From NCBI GenBank assembly GCA_965221585.1, contig OZ244898.1, forward strand, positions 2,790,001 to 2,854,000: a stretch of DNA of 64,000 nucleotides. Reading direction: 5' to 3'. A program made the position numbers and the translations under genes. The notes under the pieces are model-generated. The model was given only the letters and a program-made list of their open reading frames with translations. It made no database searches and had not been told where the DNA came from. This document shows positions 52,604-61,478 of the stretch, one piece after another (within the stretch, counting starts at the first letter, position 1; every line of letters starts with the position of its first letter). This DNA is from VXYK01 sp965221585 (GTDB lineage: Bacteria; Actinomycetota; Acidimicrobiia; Acidimicrobiales; Aldehydirespiratoraceae).

Positions 52604-53986
52604 ATGACGTCATCGGCCAACGTGGAACTCGCGCTCCAGGCGGATCGCCACCTGTGGGGTCACTTCTCCTCGCTGGGACGGAGCATCGACGGCATGCCGA
52701 TCATCGAACGCGGTGAGGGCTGTTACATCTGGGACAACCACGGCAAACGATTCCTTGATGGTCTGGCAGGTCTCTACGCAACCCAGGTCGGCTATGGCCG
52801 TGTGGAACTCGCCTCAGCAGCCGGAGCCCAAGCCGAGAAGCTCAGTTTCTTTCCCATCTGGACCTACGCACACCCGATGGCCATCGAACTCGCTGCCCGG
52901 CTCGCCTCGATCTCTCCAGGCGACCTCAACAGGGTGTTCTTCACCAGCGGCGGTTCAGAAGCTGTCGAATCGGCGTGGAAGCTGGCCCGCCAGTATTTCA
53001 AGCTGATCGGGCAACCGCTCAGGACCAAGGTGATCAGCCGCGACCTCAGCTACCACGGGACCAGCATGGGAGCCCTCTCGATCACCGGTCTGTCATCGGT
53101 GAAAGGGCCCTTCGAGCCCCTTGTACCGGGTGCTGTCAAGGTCACCAACACCAACACCTACCGAAAGCCTGAATGGGTCACCGACGACAGCTACTTCGCA
53201 GAGGAGATCGAGCAGGCCATCCTGCGCGAAGGGCCCGAGACCATCGCTGCGGTCTTCCTGGAGCCCGTGCAGAACGCCGGCGGATGCATCACCCCGCCCG
53301 CCGGATACTTCGCGCGGGTACGCGAGATCTGCGACACCCACGGTGTGCTGTTGGTCAGCGACGAAGTCATCTGCGCCTACGGACGCCTCGGAGCCATGTT
53401 CGGCTCCGAACGACTCGGCTACGTGCCCGACATCATCACCAGCGCCAAAGGCCTCACCTCGGGCTACGCGCCGCTCGGGGCGATGCTCGTCAGCGACCGT
53501 ATAGCCGAACCGTTCGTCGACACCGATGAACAGTTCCTCCACGGCTACACCTTCGCCGGTCACCCCGTGTGCTGTGCAGTGGCGCTCGCCAACCTCGACA
53601 TTTTCGAGTCCGAAGACCTGCTCAACAACGTGAACGCCAACGAAGCGGCTTTCCGGGCCGCCCTCGATGATCTGGCCGACCTTCCCATCGTCGGCGATGT
53701 ACGTGGTATGGGCTACTTCTACGGCATCGAACTGGTGAAGGACCAGGCAACCAAGGAGACTTTCAGCGAAGACGAGGCACACCGGCTGCTGCGCGGGTTC
53801 CTGAGCCATCGGATGGCCGAGTTGGGCCTGATCTGTCGTGCCGACAGTCGCGGCGACCCGGTGATCCAACTGGCACCCCCATTGATCGCCGGGCCCGCCG
53901 AGTTCGAGCGCATCAACAGTGTGCTGCGCCAGGCTCTCACCGAGGCCATGGCGGAGTTCGAGAACATGCGCCGGGGGACACAGTGA
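52604..53986 (+). CDS. Class III (omega) aminotransferase, PLP-dependent
   Basis: This 460-residue enzyme has the fold-type I pattern: GLAGLYATQVGYGR, FFTSGGSEAVESAWKLARQYF, the DE pair LLVSDEVICAYGRLG, and the PLP Lys in SAKGLTSGYAPLG. The family acts on omega-amino acids and polyamines (putrescine or beta-alanine to pyruvate). GGGAGGGAC lies 7 nt before ATG 52604. It overlaps an Lrp regulator (GTGA) followed by potABCD, so it is best read as a polyamine transaminase, by context. Confidence 0.93.
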   Translation: MTSSANVELALQADRHLWGHFSSLGRSIDGMPIIERGEGCYIWDNHGKRFLDGLAGLYATQVGYGRVELASAAGAQAEKLSFFPIWTYAHPMAIELAARLASISPGDLNRVFFTSGGSEAVESAWKLARQYFKLIGQPLRTKVISRDLSYHGTSMGALSITGLSSVKGPFEPLVPGAVKVTNTNTYRKPEWVTDDSYFAEEIEQAILREGPETIAAVFLEPVQNAGGCITPPAGYFARVREICDTHGVLLVSDEVICAYGRLGAMFGSERLGYVPDIITSAKGLTSGYAPLGAMLVSDRIAEPFVDTDEQFLHGYTFAGHPVCCAVALANLDIFESEDLLNNVNANEAAFRAALDDLADLPIVGDVRGMGYFYGIELVKDQATKETFSEDEAHRLLRGFLSHRMAELGLICRADSRGDPVIQLAPPLIAGPAEFERINSVLRQALTEAMAEFENMRRGTQ

Positions 53987-54438
53987 CAGTGCAGGTTGAA
54001 CTCGACGACACCGACAAGGTGATCATCCGGGAGCTGCAGGTCGACGGGCGGATGTCGTACAGCCGGCTTGCTCCACTCGTCGGGCTGTCCGAAGCTGCGG
54101 TCCGCCAGCGGGTCAACCGCCTGCAAGCCCGCAACGTCGTGCAGATAGTTGCGGTCACCGACCCGATGTCGTTGGGATACTCGATGCAGGCCATGCTCGG
54201 GGTGAAGGTCGGCTCCGAGGTTGCCGACACGGCCGAGAAGATCAGCCAGATCGAGTCGGTCGACTACACGGTTATCACCGCCGGACGCTACGACGTGCTC
54301 GCTGAAGTGGTCTGCACCGACAACGAGCATCTGTTGGAGGTGAGCAACCAGGTTCGCCGGGTCGACGGGGTGCTCGACGTGGAAGTAATGACCTACCTGC
54401 GCATGGTGCAACAGAACTACGACTGGGGGACCGCATGA
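53983..54438 (+). CDS. Lrp/AsnC family transcriptional regulator
   Basis: This 151-residue protein has an N-terminal HTH (DKVIIRELQVDGRMSYSRLAPLVGLSEAAVRQRVNRL, about 10-46) and a C-terminal AsnC/RAM sensing domain (AMLGVKVGSEVADTAEKISQIESVDYTVITAGRYDVLAEVVC). It likely senses an amino acid or amine and controls the aminotransferase-pot operon. It starts with GTG overlapping the upstream stop, and overlaps potA by 4 bp. Confidence 0.93.
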   Translation: MTVQVELDDTDKVIIRELQVDGRMSYSRLAPLVGLSEAAVRQRVNRLQARNVVQIVAVTDPMSLGYSMQAMLGVKVGSEVADTAEKISQIESVDYTVITAGRYDVLAEVVCTDNEHLLEVSNQVRRVDGVLDVEVMTYLRMVQQNYDWGTA

Positions 54439-55496
54439 CCGCAGCCGTGGAGATCGCCGGAATCACCAAACGGTTCGGCGATGTCGTCGCGGTCGACAAC
54501 ATCGACCTGACCATCGCCGACGGCGAGTTCTTTGCTCTGCTCGGGCCCTCCGGTTGCGGCAAGACCACCACTCTGCGGATGATCGCTGGTCTCGAGTTCC
54601 CCACCCAGGGAAGCCTGAAGATCTTCGGTGAGGAAGTGGGGACGCTGCCACCCAACAAGCGTCCGGTCAACACCGTCTTTCAGAACTATGCCCTGTTCCC
54701 GCACCTCAACGCGCTCGACAATGTCGCCTTCGGTTTGAAGATGCAGGGAGTCAACAAGTCGACGGCCTACTCGCGGGCGCTCGAAACGATCGATCTGGTG
54801 CAGCTGACCGGCATGGACGCACGCAAGCCCTCGGAACTCTCCGGCGGTCAGCAGCAGCGCGTGGCACTGGCTCGTGCTCTCGTGAACCAGCCGAAGGTGC
54901 TGCTCCTCGATGAACCGCTCGGTGCCCTCGATCTCAAACTGCGCCAGGAGATGCAGGGAGAGCTCAAGAACCTCCAACAGAACCTCGGCGTGAGTTTCGT
55001 ATTCGTCACCCACGACCAGGAGGAGGCGCTCACCATGAGCGACCGCATGGCTGTGATGAACGAAGGCAAGCTGCTGCAGGTCGGCACGCCTGAGGAGATC
55101 TACGAGCATCCCGCCAACCGTTTCGTCGCTGATTTCATCGGTCAGACGAACCTGCTGGAGGGAAGGGTCGTCGACGCCGAGACGGTCTGCCTCTCGAACG
55201 GGGCGCGTGTGACTGGATTCAGCGACCATCCCGTCGGGACTGAGGTGGCTGTGAGCCTGCGTCCTGAACGGGTTCACATAGGCCCGCGGGGCGAGTCCCA
55301 ATCAAGCCAGGCAGCGGTTGACGGCGAGGTCGAGTCGATCACTTATCTGGGCAATGCCCGGGTCTACCGGGTGCGGTTCGATTGGATGGTGATTGAAGTC
55401 CGTGAAGAGAACCGGCCCGGTGCGACTCTGCACGAGCCCGGTACGCCGGTGTCCGTCTCGTGGGATCCGAGCGCTGTGTCGGTGGTGGCCGACTAG
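54435..55496 (+). CDS. potA: Spermidine/putrescine ABC transporter ATP-binding protein
   Basis: This 353-residue ATPase has Walker A GPSGCGKTT (about 37-45), the signature LSGGQQQRVALARAL, Walker B LLLDEPLGAL, and an H-loop in VTHDQEEALTMSD, then a C-terminal TOBE/OB region. Its order with potB, potC and potD is the standard polyamine importer. The next gene's GTG shares its last nucleotide. It energises import with PotB and PotC. Confidence 0.95.
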   Translation: MTAAVEIAGITKRFGDVVAVDNIDLTIADGEFFALLGPSGCGKTTTLRMIAGLEFPTQGSLKIFGEEVGTLPPNKRPVNTVFQNYALFPHLNALDNVAFGLKMQGVNKSTAYSRALETIDLVQLTGMDARKPSELSGGQQQRVALARALVNQPKVLLLDEPLGALDLKLRQEMQGELKNLQQNLGVSFVFVTHDQEEALTMSDRMAVMNEGKLLQVGTPEEIYEHPANRFVADFIGQTNLLEGRVVDAETVCLSNGARVTGFSDHPVGTEVAVSLRPERVHIGPRGESQSSQAAVDGEVESITYLGNARVYRVRFDWMVIEVREENRPGATLHEPGTPVSVSWDPSAVSVVAD

Positions 55497-56401
55497 TGAC
55501 CGCGGTCCAGCTCCCGTCCGACGCCGAGGCTGCGGTCGCCACACCGGAGTTCGAGGCCGCAGCAATTCGGCAGGAGTCTCGGCGCGGCTTTCTGTTGGCT
55601 CTGCCCAGCTACTCCTACCTGGTGCTGTTCTTCGCGGTGCCGTTGGTGATCGTGGTGGTCTACTCGTTCGCCACTCGCAACCGCTTCGGCGGCACTGATC
55701 TGTCGGGCTGGAACTTGGCCAGCTACTCCCGGCTCAGCGAGCCGATAGTCCGTGACATTCTGTTCCGTTCGCTGTGGCTGGCGTTGTTGACAACCCTGAT
55801 CTGTCTGGTCATCGCCTACCCGTTCGCCTACTACCTGGCCACAAGAACCCCAGTGGTGCGCAACTTGATGCTGGTATTCGTGATGATCCCTTTCTGGACC
55901 AATTTCCTGGTCCGCAACTACGCCTGGAGAGTCATTCTCGGCAACGACGGCCCGTTCACCGATGTGACCGAAGCCATCGGTCTGGGTGAGCGGGAGTTGT
56001 TGTTCAGCAAGACCGCGGTTGTTATCGGCCTCGTCTACAGCTTCCTGCCGTTCATGATCCTGCCCCTCTACGCGGCCATCGAGCGCATCGACAAACGCCT
56101 GTTGGAAGCCAGCCGGGACCTCTACGCCTCGGGCTGGCAGTCGTTCCGCAAGGTTCTGCTGCCGTTGTCGATGCCGGGCGTGATCGCAGGCTCGATCCTG
56201 GTGTTCGTTCCCAGCCTCGGCGCCTACGTCACCCCCGACATTCTGGGTGGATCCAAGACGACCCTGCTCGGCAGCTACATCGTCACCCAGTTCCTGACCG
56301 CTCGGAACTGGCCGTTCGGAGCCGCGCTGTCGTTCGTTCTGATGGCGGTCATGCTCACCACCACGATCGTGTACTTCCGCAAGGGAGGGCGCACCCTATG
56401 A
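55496..56401 (+). CDS. potB: Spermidine/putrescine ABC transporter permease
   Basis: This 301-residue permease has six helices and the EAA loop EASRDLYASGWQSFRKVLLPLSMPGV (about 203-228). Start GTG 55496 overlaps the TAG of potA by one nucleotide. It forms the membrane channel with PotC. The sequence RNYAWRVILGNDGP before helix 4 is family typical. Confidence 0.94.
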   Translation: MTAVQLPSDAEAAVATPEFEAAAIRQESRRGFLLALPSYSYLVLFFAVPLVIVVVYSFATRNRFGGTDLSGWNLASYSRLSEPIVRDILFRSLWLALLTTLICLVIAYPFAYYLATRTPVVRNLMLVFVMIPFWTNFLVRNYAWRVILGNDGPFTDVTEAIGLGERELLFSKTAVVIGLVYSFLPFMILPLYAAIERIDKRLLEASRDLYASGWQSFRKVLLPLSMPGVIAGSILVFVPSLGAYVTPDILGGSKTTLLGSYIVTQFLTARNWPFGAALSFVLMAVMLTTTIVYFRKGGRTL

Positions 56402-57261
56402 GCAGTCCAACGAGCAGCGCCGTCGAACCCAGGGGTTGGACCAAGGGCCTGCTGCAGGCCAACGGCTGGCTGGTGTACGCCTTCTTCTACGCCCCGATCC
56501 TGCTGTTGGTGATCTTCTCGTTCAGTGACAGCCGCAACGTGGGCGTCTGGGGAGGTTTCACTCTCGACTGGTACGAGGGGTTCGTCGACAGCCAACAGAC
56601 CCGGGCCGCGCTCTGGAACTCGGTGAAGATCGCCACGGTCTCCACGGTTATCTCGGTGGTTCTCGGGACGATGTCGGCTCTGGCGCTCGAGCGTTTCACG
56701 TTCCGCGGCAGGCAGGTGTTCGACGCGCTGCTGTATCTCCCGATCATCATTCCCGATGTGACCATGGCCGTGATGATGCTCCTGTTCTTCGCCGAGTTCT
56801 TCGACGTGCTCAATGCAGTGTTCGGCACGGATCTTCGCAAGGGGTTCAGTTCGATCGCCCTGAGCCACATCGCTTTCAGTATCAGTTTCGTCTCGGTGGT
56901 GGTGCGTGCGCGTCTTGCGGGTATGAGCAGCCACCTCGAGGAGGCGGCACTGGATCTCTACGCCAGCCGTTGGAAGGCCTTTCGGTTCGTCACGTTCCCC
57001 CAGATCCTCCCAGGCATCCTCGGTGGAGCGTTGCTGGCGATGACCATTTCTCTGGACGATGTGGTCATCACCCAGTTCGTGACCGGACCGGGTTGGACGA
57101 CCCTGCCGGTGTATGTCTTCGGTCTTATTCGAAGGGGTGTCACACCACTCATCAACGCCGTCTCGGTGGTGATGTTGATGGCTTCGATGACCCTCGTCGC
57201 GCTGTCGTTGCTGGTCGAACGCGTCCGCAACGTCGGCACCAACCAGAGGAGAGGTTTCTGA
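56398..57261 (+). CDS. potC: Spermidine/putrescine ABC transporter permease
   Basis: This 287-residue permease has six helices, the EAA loop EAALDLYASRWKAFRFVTFPQILPGI (about 181-206), and the N-terminal YAFFYAPILLLVIFSFSDSR. It overlaps potB by 4 bp (ATGA). It pairs with PotB and is energised by PotA. Confidence 0.95.
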   Translation: MSSPTSSAVEPRGWTKGLLQANGWLVYAFFYAPILLLVIFSFSDSRNVGVWGGFTLDWYEGFVDSQQTRAALWNSVKIATVSTVISVVLGTMSALALERFTFRGRQVFDALLYLPIIIPDVTMAVMMLLFFAEFFDVLNAVFGTDLRKGFSSIALSHIAFSISFVSVVVRARLAGMSSHLEEAALDLYASRWKAFRFVTFPQILPGILGGALLAMTISLDDVVITQFVTGPGWTTLPVYVFGLIRRGVTPLINAVSVVMLMASMTLVALSLLVERVRNVGTNQRRGF

Positions 57262-57322
57262 CCAGCCTCAACACCGAAGGAAATGATCACCAATCGGGCC
57301 CTGCGCCCTTAAGGAGAAAACC

Positions 57323-58426
57323 ATGAAGAACCTGACTTGGCTGCGAATACTCGCCGGCTTGTTGGCATTCACACTGGTCGCCGCAGCCTGCGGCGACGAC
57401 GACGATGCCGAGCAAGCCTCATGCGAACTCGGAGAGACCGACGGCAACCTTGCCATGTACAACTGGGCCGAGTACATCGACGAGGAACAGCTCACTGAGT
57501 TCGCCTCGGAACACGGCATCAGCTACACACTCGACACCTACGACTCGAACGAGGCGATGCAACCCATCGTCTCTGCCGGCGGGTCCGGGTACGACGTGAT
57601 CGTGCCGTCGGACTACATGGTGTCGATCCTGATCGACGCCGGGAGCATCCAGCCGCTCGACTTTGATGTCATCCCCAACGCCGCGAACATCTCCGCTGAT
57701 TTCGAGGGGATCTACTACGACCCCGAGGGTGAGTTCTCTGTGCCCTATCAGTGGGGAACCACCGGCATCGGCGTGAACACCGCTGTGGTCGGCACGGACT
57801 TCCCCCGTTCCTGGGGCTTGATCTTTGATCCTGCCATTTCGGGCGAGTTCGACGGTGAGATCCAGCTGCTCAACGACCCGCGCGAGACGATTGGCGCCGC
57901 CCTCAAATACCTTGGCTACTCGCTGAACACCACCAGCGAGGCCGAGCTCCAAGAGGCGACTGACTTGGTTTCCGCGACCGCATCACGTCTTGCGGCATTC
58001 AATACCGACTCGGCAGACGAGTTCCTGACCAGCGGCGAGACTGTGATCGCCCATGGCTATTCGGGTGACATGTTCGTCCAATATCTTGAGACCGACAACC
58101 CTGAGGACTATGTGTACTTCGTCCCCGAGGAGGGTGGTACTCGTTGGATCGACAACATGGCCATCCCGTTCGACGCACCGCATCCCTGCACCGCTCACAC
58201 GTTCATCAACTGGATGCTGTCGGCCGAGCAGGGTGCTGCGCTGACCAACTGGAACTACTACGCCACCCCCAACGAGGCTGCCTACGAGCTGCTGGACCAA
58301 GATCTGCTTGACTTCATCAGCAACCCGGCGCTCTATGCCGGCGGGGTCGAGTCACTCGAGGAGATCGAAGACACCGGCGACTTTGAGATCAACTACGCCG
58401 ATGCCTTCACAGAGGCCAAGGGCTGA
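57323..58426 (+). CDS. potD: Spermidine/putrescine-binding lipoprotein
   Basis: This 367-residue lipoprotein has a signal peptide with lipobox VAAAC (Cys23), then an Asp-rich spacer, and the PotD fold: NLAMYNWAEYIDEEQLTEFASEHG, GYDVIVPSDYMVSILIDAG and PYQWGTTGIGVN. It would capture polyamine outside the cell and deliver it to PotBC. AAGGAGA 6 nt before the ATG is an ideal RBS. A hairpin follows the stop. Confidence 0.95.
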   Translation: MKNLTWLRILAGLLAFTLVAAACGDDDDAEQASCELGETDGNLAMYNWAEYIDEEQLTEFASEHGISYTLDTYDSNEAMQPIVSAGGSGYDVIVPSDYMVSILIDAGSIQPLDFDVIPNAANISADFEGIYYDPEGEFSVPYQWGTTGIGVNTAVVGTDFPRSWGLIFDPAISGEFDGEIQLLNDPRETIGAALKYLGYSLNTTSEAELQEATDLVSATASRLAAFNTDSADEFLTSGETVIAHGYSGDMFVQYLETDNPEDYVYFVPEEGGTRWIDNMAIPFDAPHPCTAHTFINWMLSAEQGAALTNWNYYATPNEAAYELLDQDLLDFISNPALYAGGVESLEEIEDTGDFEINYADAFTEAKG

Positions 58427-58448
58427 CACACGTCCCTTCGGTGTGTCA
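58424..58448 (+). terminator. Hairpin after potD (no U-tract)
   Basis: TGACACAC-gtcccttcg-GTGTGTCA: 8-bp perfect arms starting at the potD stop codon. No T-run follows, so it may be a weak terminator or a 3'-end stabiliser. Confidence 0.5.
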
Positions 58449-58461
58449 TGGCCTTCGGTGA

Positions 58462-58500
58462 GTCATGGACGGAGCGTTAGGTCTACGCTCCGTCCATGAC
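58462..58500. promoter_or_regulatory. 16-bp perfect inverted repeat enclosing the start codon of the 58496 gene
   Basis: GTCATGGACGGAGCGT at 58462-58477, a 7-nt loop (58478-58484), then ACGCTCCGTCCATGAC at 58485-58500. The right arm contains the ATG of the downstream gene (58496-58498). As RNA it would hide the start codon and its 5' region in a very stable helix; as DNA it could be an operator. Confidence 0.75.
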
Positions 58501-59437
58501 GCAACCCTTCCGCTTCGGCCTCCAACTCCACTCACCCATCGATCAGATGAGCTGGCTCGACTCCGCGCGCTACGCGGAGCAGCAGGGTTATTCGTCGATT
58601 CTGATTCCCGATCATTTCCATCACCAGTACGGGCCGATGACCGCTTTGGCAGGAGCCGCAGCGGTCACCACTGAACTGAAGGTCGGAGCCCTGGTGTTCG
58701 GCAACGACTACCGCCATCCTGTGATCCTCGCCAAAGAAATGGCGACCCTGGATCAGATATCGGAGGGTCGTTGCGAGTTCGGTCTCGGCGCCGGTTGGAT
58801 GCGTACCGATTACGAGCAGTCCGGGATGACCTACGACCGGCCGGGTCTGCGAATCGAGCGAATGGTCGAGAGTCTGGCTGTGATCAAAGGCTGTTGGGGG
58901 CCGGGGCCGTTCGATTTTGCCGGTGAGCACTACACCATCAGCGGTTACGACGGTCACCCCAAGCCTTGGACCGAAACCGGACCGCCGGTCATCATCGGAG
59001 GCGGCGGCCCGCGAATGATCGGGGTGGCAGCCGAACACGCCGACATCGTGGGGATCACCGCCAATCTGGGTGCCGGTGAGGTCGGGGTGGAAGCCATCGC
59101 CGACTCGATGCCCGCGGCCTACGACCGAAAGATCGCCCGTCTGCGCGAGTGCGCCGGGAGCCGCATCGGCGATCTGGAGATCAGTTCGCTCACCATGAAC
59201 ACCACCGTCACAAACGATCGCGAAGGCACATTGGATTTCTTTTCCCAGATGTTCGCCACCTCGGTCGAAGAGGTAGCTCAAACGCCTGCACTGCTGGTGG
59301 GGTCCGTTCCCGAAATCGTCGAGACGTTGCAGGAGCGCCGTGAACGCTGGGGCTTCAACTATGTGGTCGTTCAGCAGGACGGCGGGCAGGGCATGGAGCA
59401 CTTCCCAGGAGTTGTCGCGGCGTTGGCCGGAACCTGA
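58496..59437 (+). CDS. LLM-class flavin (F420-type) oxidoreductase
   Basis: This 313-residue protein has a luciferase-like barrel: ARYAEQQGYSSILIPDHFHHQYGP, ALVFGNDYRHPVILAKEMATLDQISEGRCEFGLGAGWMRTDYEQSG (the central signature, about 78-122) and GPPVIIGGGGPRMIGVAAEHADIVGI. It resembles the actinobacterial F420-dependent LLM groups. No clear Shine-Dalgarno is present; the ATG lies in the inverted repeat at 58462-58500. It follows the pot operon by 69 bp but need not be part of it. Confidence 0.86.
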   Translation: MTQPFRFGLQLHSPIDQMSWLDSARYAEQQGYSSILIPDHFHHQYGPMTALAGAAAVTTELKVGALVFGNDYRHPVILAKEMATLDQISEGRCEFGLGAGWMRTDYEQSGMTYDRPGLRIERMVESLAVIKGCWGPGPFDFAGEHYTISGYDGHPKPWTETGPPVIIGGGGPRMIGVAAEHADIVGITANLGAGEVGVEAIADSMPAAYDRKIARLRECAGSRIGDLEISSLTMNTTVTNDREGTLDFFSQMFATSVEEVAQTPALLVGSVPEIVETLQERRERWGFNYVVVQQDGGQGMEHFPGVVAALAGT

Positions 59438-59494
59438 CCACCCACGCTGCTCGACGCAATCGCTCTGGCGGGCTAACTGTGCGACACTGACTCA

Positions 59495-60082
59495 GTGCTG
59501 ATCTTGTTGCGTCACGGACGTACGGCAAGCAATGCCGAGGCGCGCCTGCAGGGTGATTCCGACATCCCTCTCGATGAGGTCGGCAGACTTCAGGCTGAAC
59601 AAGCGGGCGCGTATATCCGCGACCGCTGGGACATCGACACGGTCTTCACGACTTCGTTGCAACGCAGCCAACAGACCGCCGTGCTGGCCGGGTTCTCGGC
59701 AGACATTCTCGGGGTCGACGATCGCTGGCGGGAGATCAGCTTCGGTGAGTTTGAAGGACGGAAGGTTGAGGAAGTAGCCCCCGATCTGGGCACCCGTTGG
59801 CGAGCCGACATCAACTACAAGCCCGAAGGCGGCGAATCGCTCCCCTCGCTGCACAACCGCGTCGCCGAGGTCTGCGCGGAAATGACCATTCGTGCGGCCG
59901 ATGAGAACATTCTGGTCGTGACGCACGCGACGCCGATCAAATCGGCAGTGATCTGGGCCACGGGCGGTGCTCCGGAAATGATCCTCAAGTTGTGGGTGTA
60001 TCCGGGATCGATCTCGGTTCTCGACAACTGGGGAGGCAGCGCCGTGCTGCTCGAGTTCAACCGCCACATTCATACTTCTTGA
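59495..60082 (+). CDS. Histidine phosphatase (phosphoglycerate mutase-like) family
   Basis: This 195-residue protein begins LILLRHGRTASNAEARLQG with the catalytic RHG motif (His7), has TSLQRSQQTAVL, REISFGEFEGRKVEEV with Glu, and VVTHATPIKSAVI with the second His. It dephosphorylates small molecules; the substrate is not determined. It begins with GTG, and no other gene overlaps it. Confidence 0.9.
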   Translation: MLILLRHGRTASNAEARLQGDSDIPLDEVGRLQAEQAGAYIRDRWDIDTVFTTSLQRSQQTAVLAGFSADILGVDDRWREISFGEFEGRKVEEVAPDLGTRWRADINYKPEGGESLPSLHNRVAEVCAEMTIRAADENILVVTHATPIKSAVIWATGGAPEMILKLWVYPGSISVLDNWGGSAVLLEFNRHIHTS

Positions 60083-60127
60083 TCGCTTGTTCCGCCGCTG
60101 GATGTGGAGGCTGGTGCAGCTGGGGCG

Positions 60128-60604
60128 CTACTTGTCCCACTGCTCTTGAAGTGTGGCGTATACGCCCTGGTCCCAGGAGAACTCGACCATGTTGCCGTCG
60201 GGGTCGCTCAGCATGGTGATGTAGCCGATCGGTGGGGGCATCATTGTCGGGGGCATCGCCAGACAACCGGCGTCGGCGGCTTTGGCGGCGATGGCGTCGA
60301 CGGCTTCTTTGGCGGGCAGTTCCATGCCGAGGTGGGCAAAGGGAGCGAGGGTCGCCAGGGGCGCGTCGGCGAAGGGGTCTCTGCCTTCGAAGAATTGGGC
60401 GAGTACCAGGATGAACGGGTTGTTGGTCTCGCCTGGCATGCCCAACCAGGCGCCGTAGCCCACGTCGTCTTCACGGCGATCAATGAGTTCGAGGGGCGTG
60501 AACTCGCTGTACCACGCGATCGTGGCGTCCATGTCCTTCACCCGTAACGCGATGTGCGTCCAGCGAGGCTCGGTCGGGTGGAGTTGGTAGGTCGATTCGG
60601 TCAA
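60128..60604 (-). CDS. VOC family (glyoxalase-like) protein
   Basis: This 158-residue protein has the VOC beta-alpha pattern: WTHIALRVKDMDATIAWYSEFTPLELIDRRED, LGMELPAKEAVDAIAAKAADAG, and the final YITMLSDPDGNMVEFSWDQ with the Glu ligand. TTG 60604 is preferred over ATG 60634 because GGAGGG sits 6 nt before it. It is divergent from the FadR-like regulator, whose operators lie between the two, so it is probably under its control. Its substrate is unknown. Confidence 0.8.
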   Translation of the reverse strand: MTESTYQLHPTEPRWTHIALRVKDMDATIAWYSEFTPLELIDRREDDVGYGAWLGMPGETNNPFILVLAQFFEGRDPFADAPLATLAPFAHLGMELPAKEAVDAIAAKAADAGCLAMPPTMMPPPIGYITMLSDPDGNMVEFSWDQGVYATLQEQWDK

Positions 60605-60640
60605 GGCAGGCCCTCCCCGCCACGAACTTACCATGGTCAG

Positions 60641-60653
60641 TTGGTCAGACCAA
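60641..60653. promoter_or_regulatory. FadR/GntR-type operator 1
   Basis: TTGGTC-A-GACCAA, a perfect 13-bp palindrome, matches the TGGTCnGACCA pattern bound by FadR-subfamily GntR regulators. It is 37 bp upstream of the VOC start and 99 bp from the regulator start. Confidence 0.7.
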
Positions 60654-60691
60654 CAGCGTCCCTACCCGCACACAAGTGACTTGTGGTATCT

Positions 60692-60702
60692 TGGTCGGAC
60701 CA
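60692..60702. promoter_or_regulatory. FadR/GntR-type operator 2
   Basis: TGGTC-G-GACCA, an 11-bp perfect palindrome, is 50 bp upstream of the GTG at 60752. It has the same core as the site at 60641-60653, suggesting autoregulation by the adjacent GntR gene. Confidence 0.7.
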
Positions 60703-60751
60703 TTGAACCGATCTGACCAGAATCCGCTCTGGCCGCTGGGGGACGACAAGC

Positions 60752-61477
60752 GTGATAGCAGATGATCATCCGTTCGAACCGATTTCTCGCCAAACGGTCA
60801 GTTCGCAGATCCGGACCCAACTGCTCGAACGCATCACCACCGGCGAGTTGGCCCCGGGCGCACGCATGCCCTCAGAACGAGACCTCAGCGAACGCTTCCG
60901 CGTGGCCCGGACCTCGGTGCGAGAAGCAATGCAGGGGCTGGCATCGCTGGGTGTCGTCGAACGTCGCGGCAATCGCTCATATGTAGCTGAACACCTTCCC
61001 GAGGTTGTGGTGGCACCCAACGGCGACAGGAACGGCAAATCGTTTGTCGCCGAACTGTTCGAAACCCGCCGTGTACTGGAAGTGCCTCTCTTCGTGATGG
61101 CCGCCGAGCGCGCCAGTGATGTAGACCGCGAACGGGTGGCCGCGCTGGCCGCCCGTTTCAACGGTTCTCTGGACATTGGCACGTTCCGCCGCTTGGACCG
61201 GGAGTTCCACACCACGATCGCCGCCAGTTGCGACAACCCGCTGCTGATCGAACTGTACGGCAAGGTCCTCGACCGGCTCTTCCGATCAGTCGAGTTCTTC
61301 ACGCTGCTGAGTTCAGAGGCCAACCAGACCGAGGTCGCCCAGATCATCGCCGACTCCTCTGACGGCCACCACGCCATCTCTGCCGCGTTCGCCGCCGGCG
61401 ACCCGGCGGCAATGCGCCAAGCTGCAGAATCACACCTAGACCTGGTCGAACAGTCCATGATCGACAAGCTGACCTGA
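60752..61477 (+). CDS. FadR-subfamily GntR transcriptional regulator
   Basis: This 241-residue protein has a winged HTH (LERITTGELAPGARMPSERDLSERFRVARTSVREAMQGLASLGVVERRGNRSYVA, about 25-78) and an FCD ligand domain with metal-type His: DREFHTTIAASCDNPLL and a late EAH/ESH site (AESHLDL). It likely senses an acid metabolite and binds the palindromes at 60641 and 60692. GTG start has GGGGGA upstream. It is 1 bp from the P450 gene, so the two may be one transcript. Confidence 0.9.
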   Translation: MIADDHPFEPISRQTVSSQIRTQLLERITTGELAPGARMPSERDLSERFRVARTSVREAMQGLASLGVVERRGNRSYVAEHLPEVVVAPNGDRNGKSFVAELFETRRVLEVPLFVMAAERASDVDRERVAALAARFNGSLDIGTFRRLDREFHTTIAASCDNPLLIELYGKVLDRLFRSVEFFTLLSSEANQTEVAQIIADSSDGHHAISAAFAAGDPAAMRQAAESHLDLVEQSMIDKLT

Positions 61478-61478
61478 A

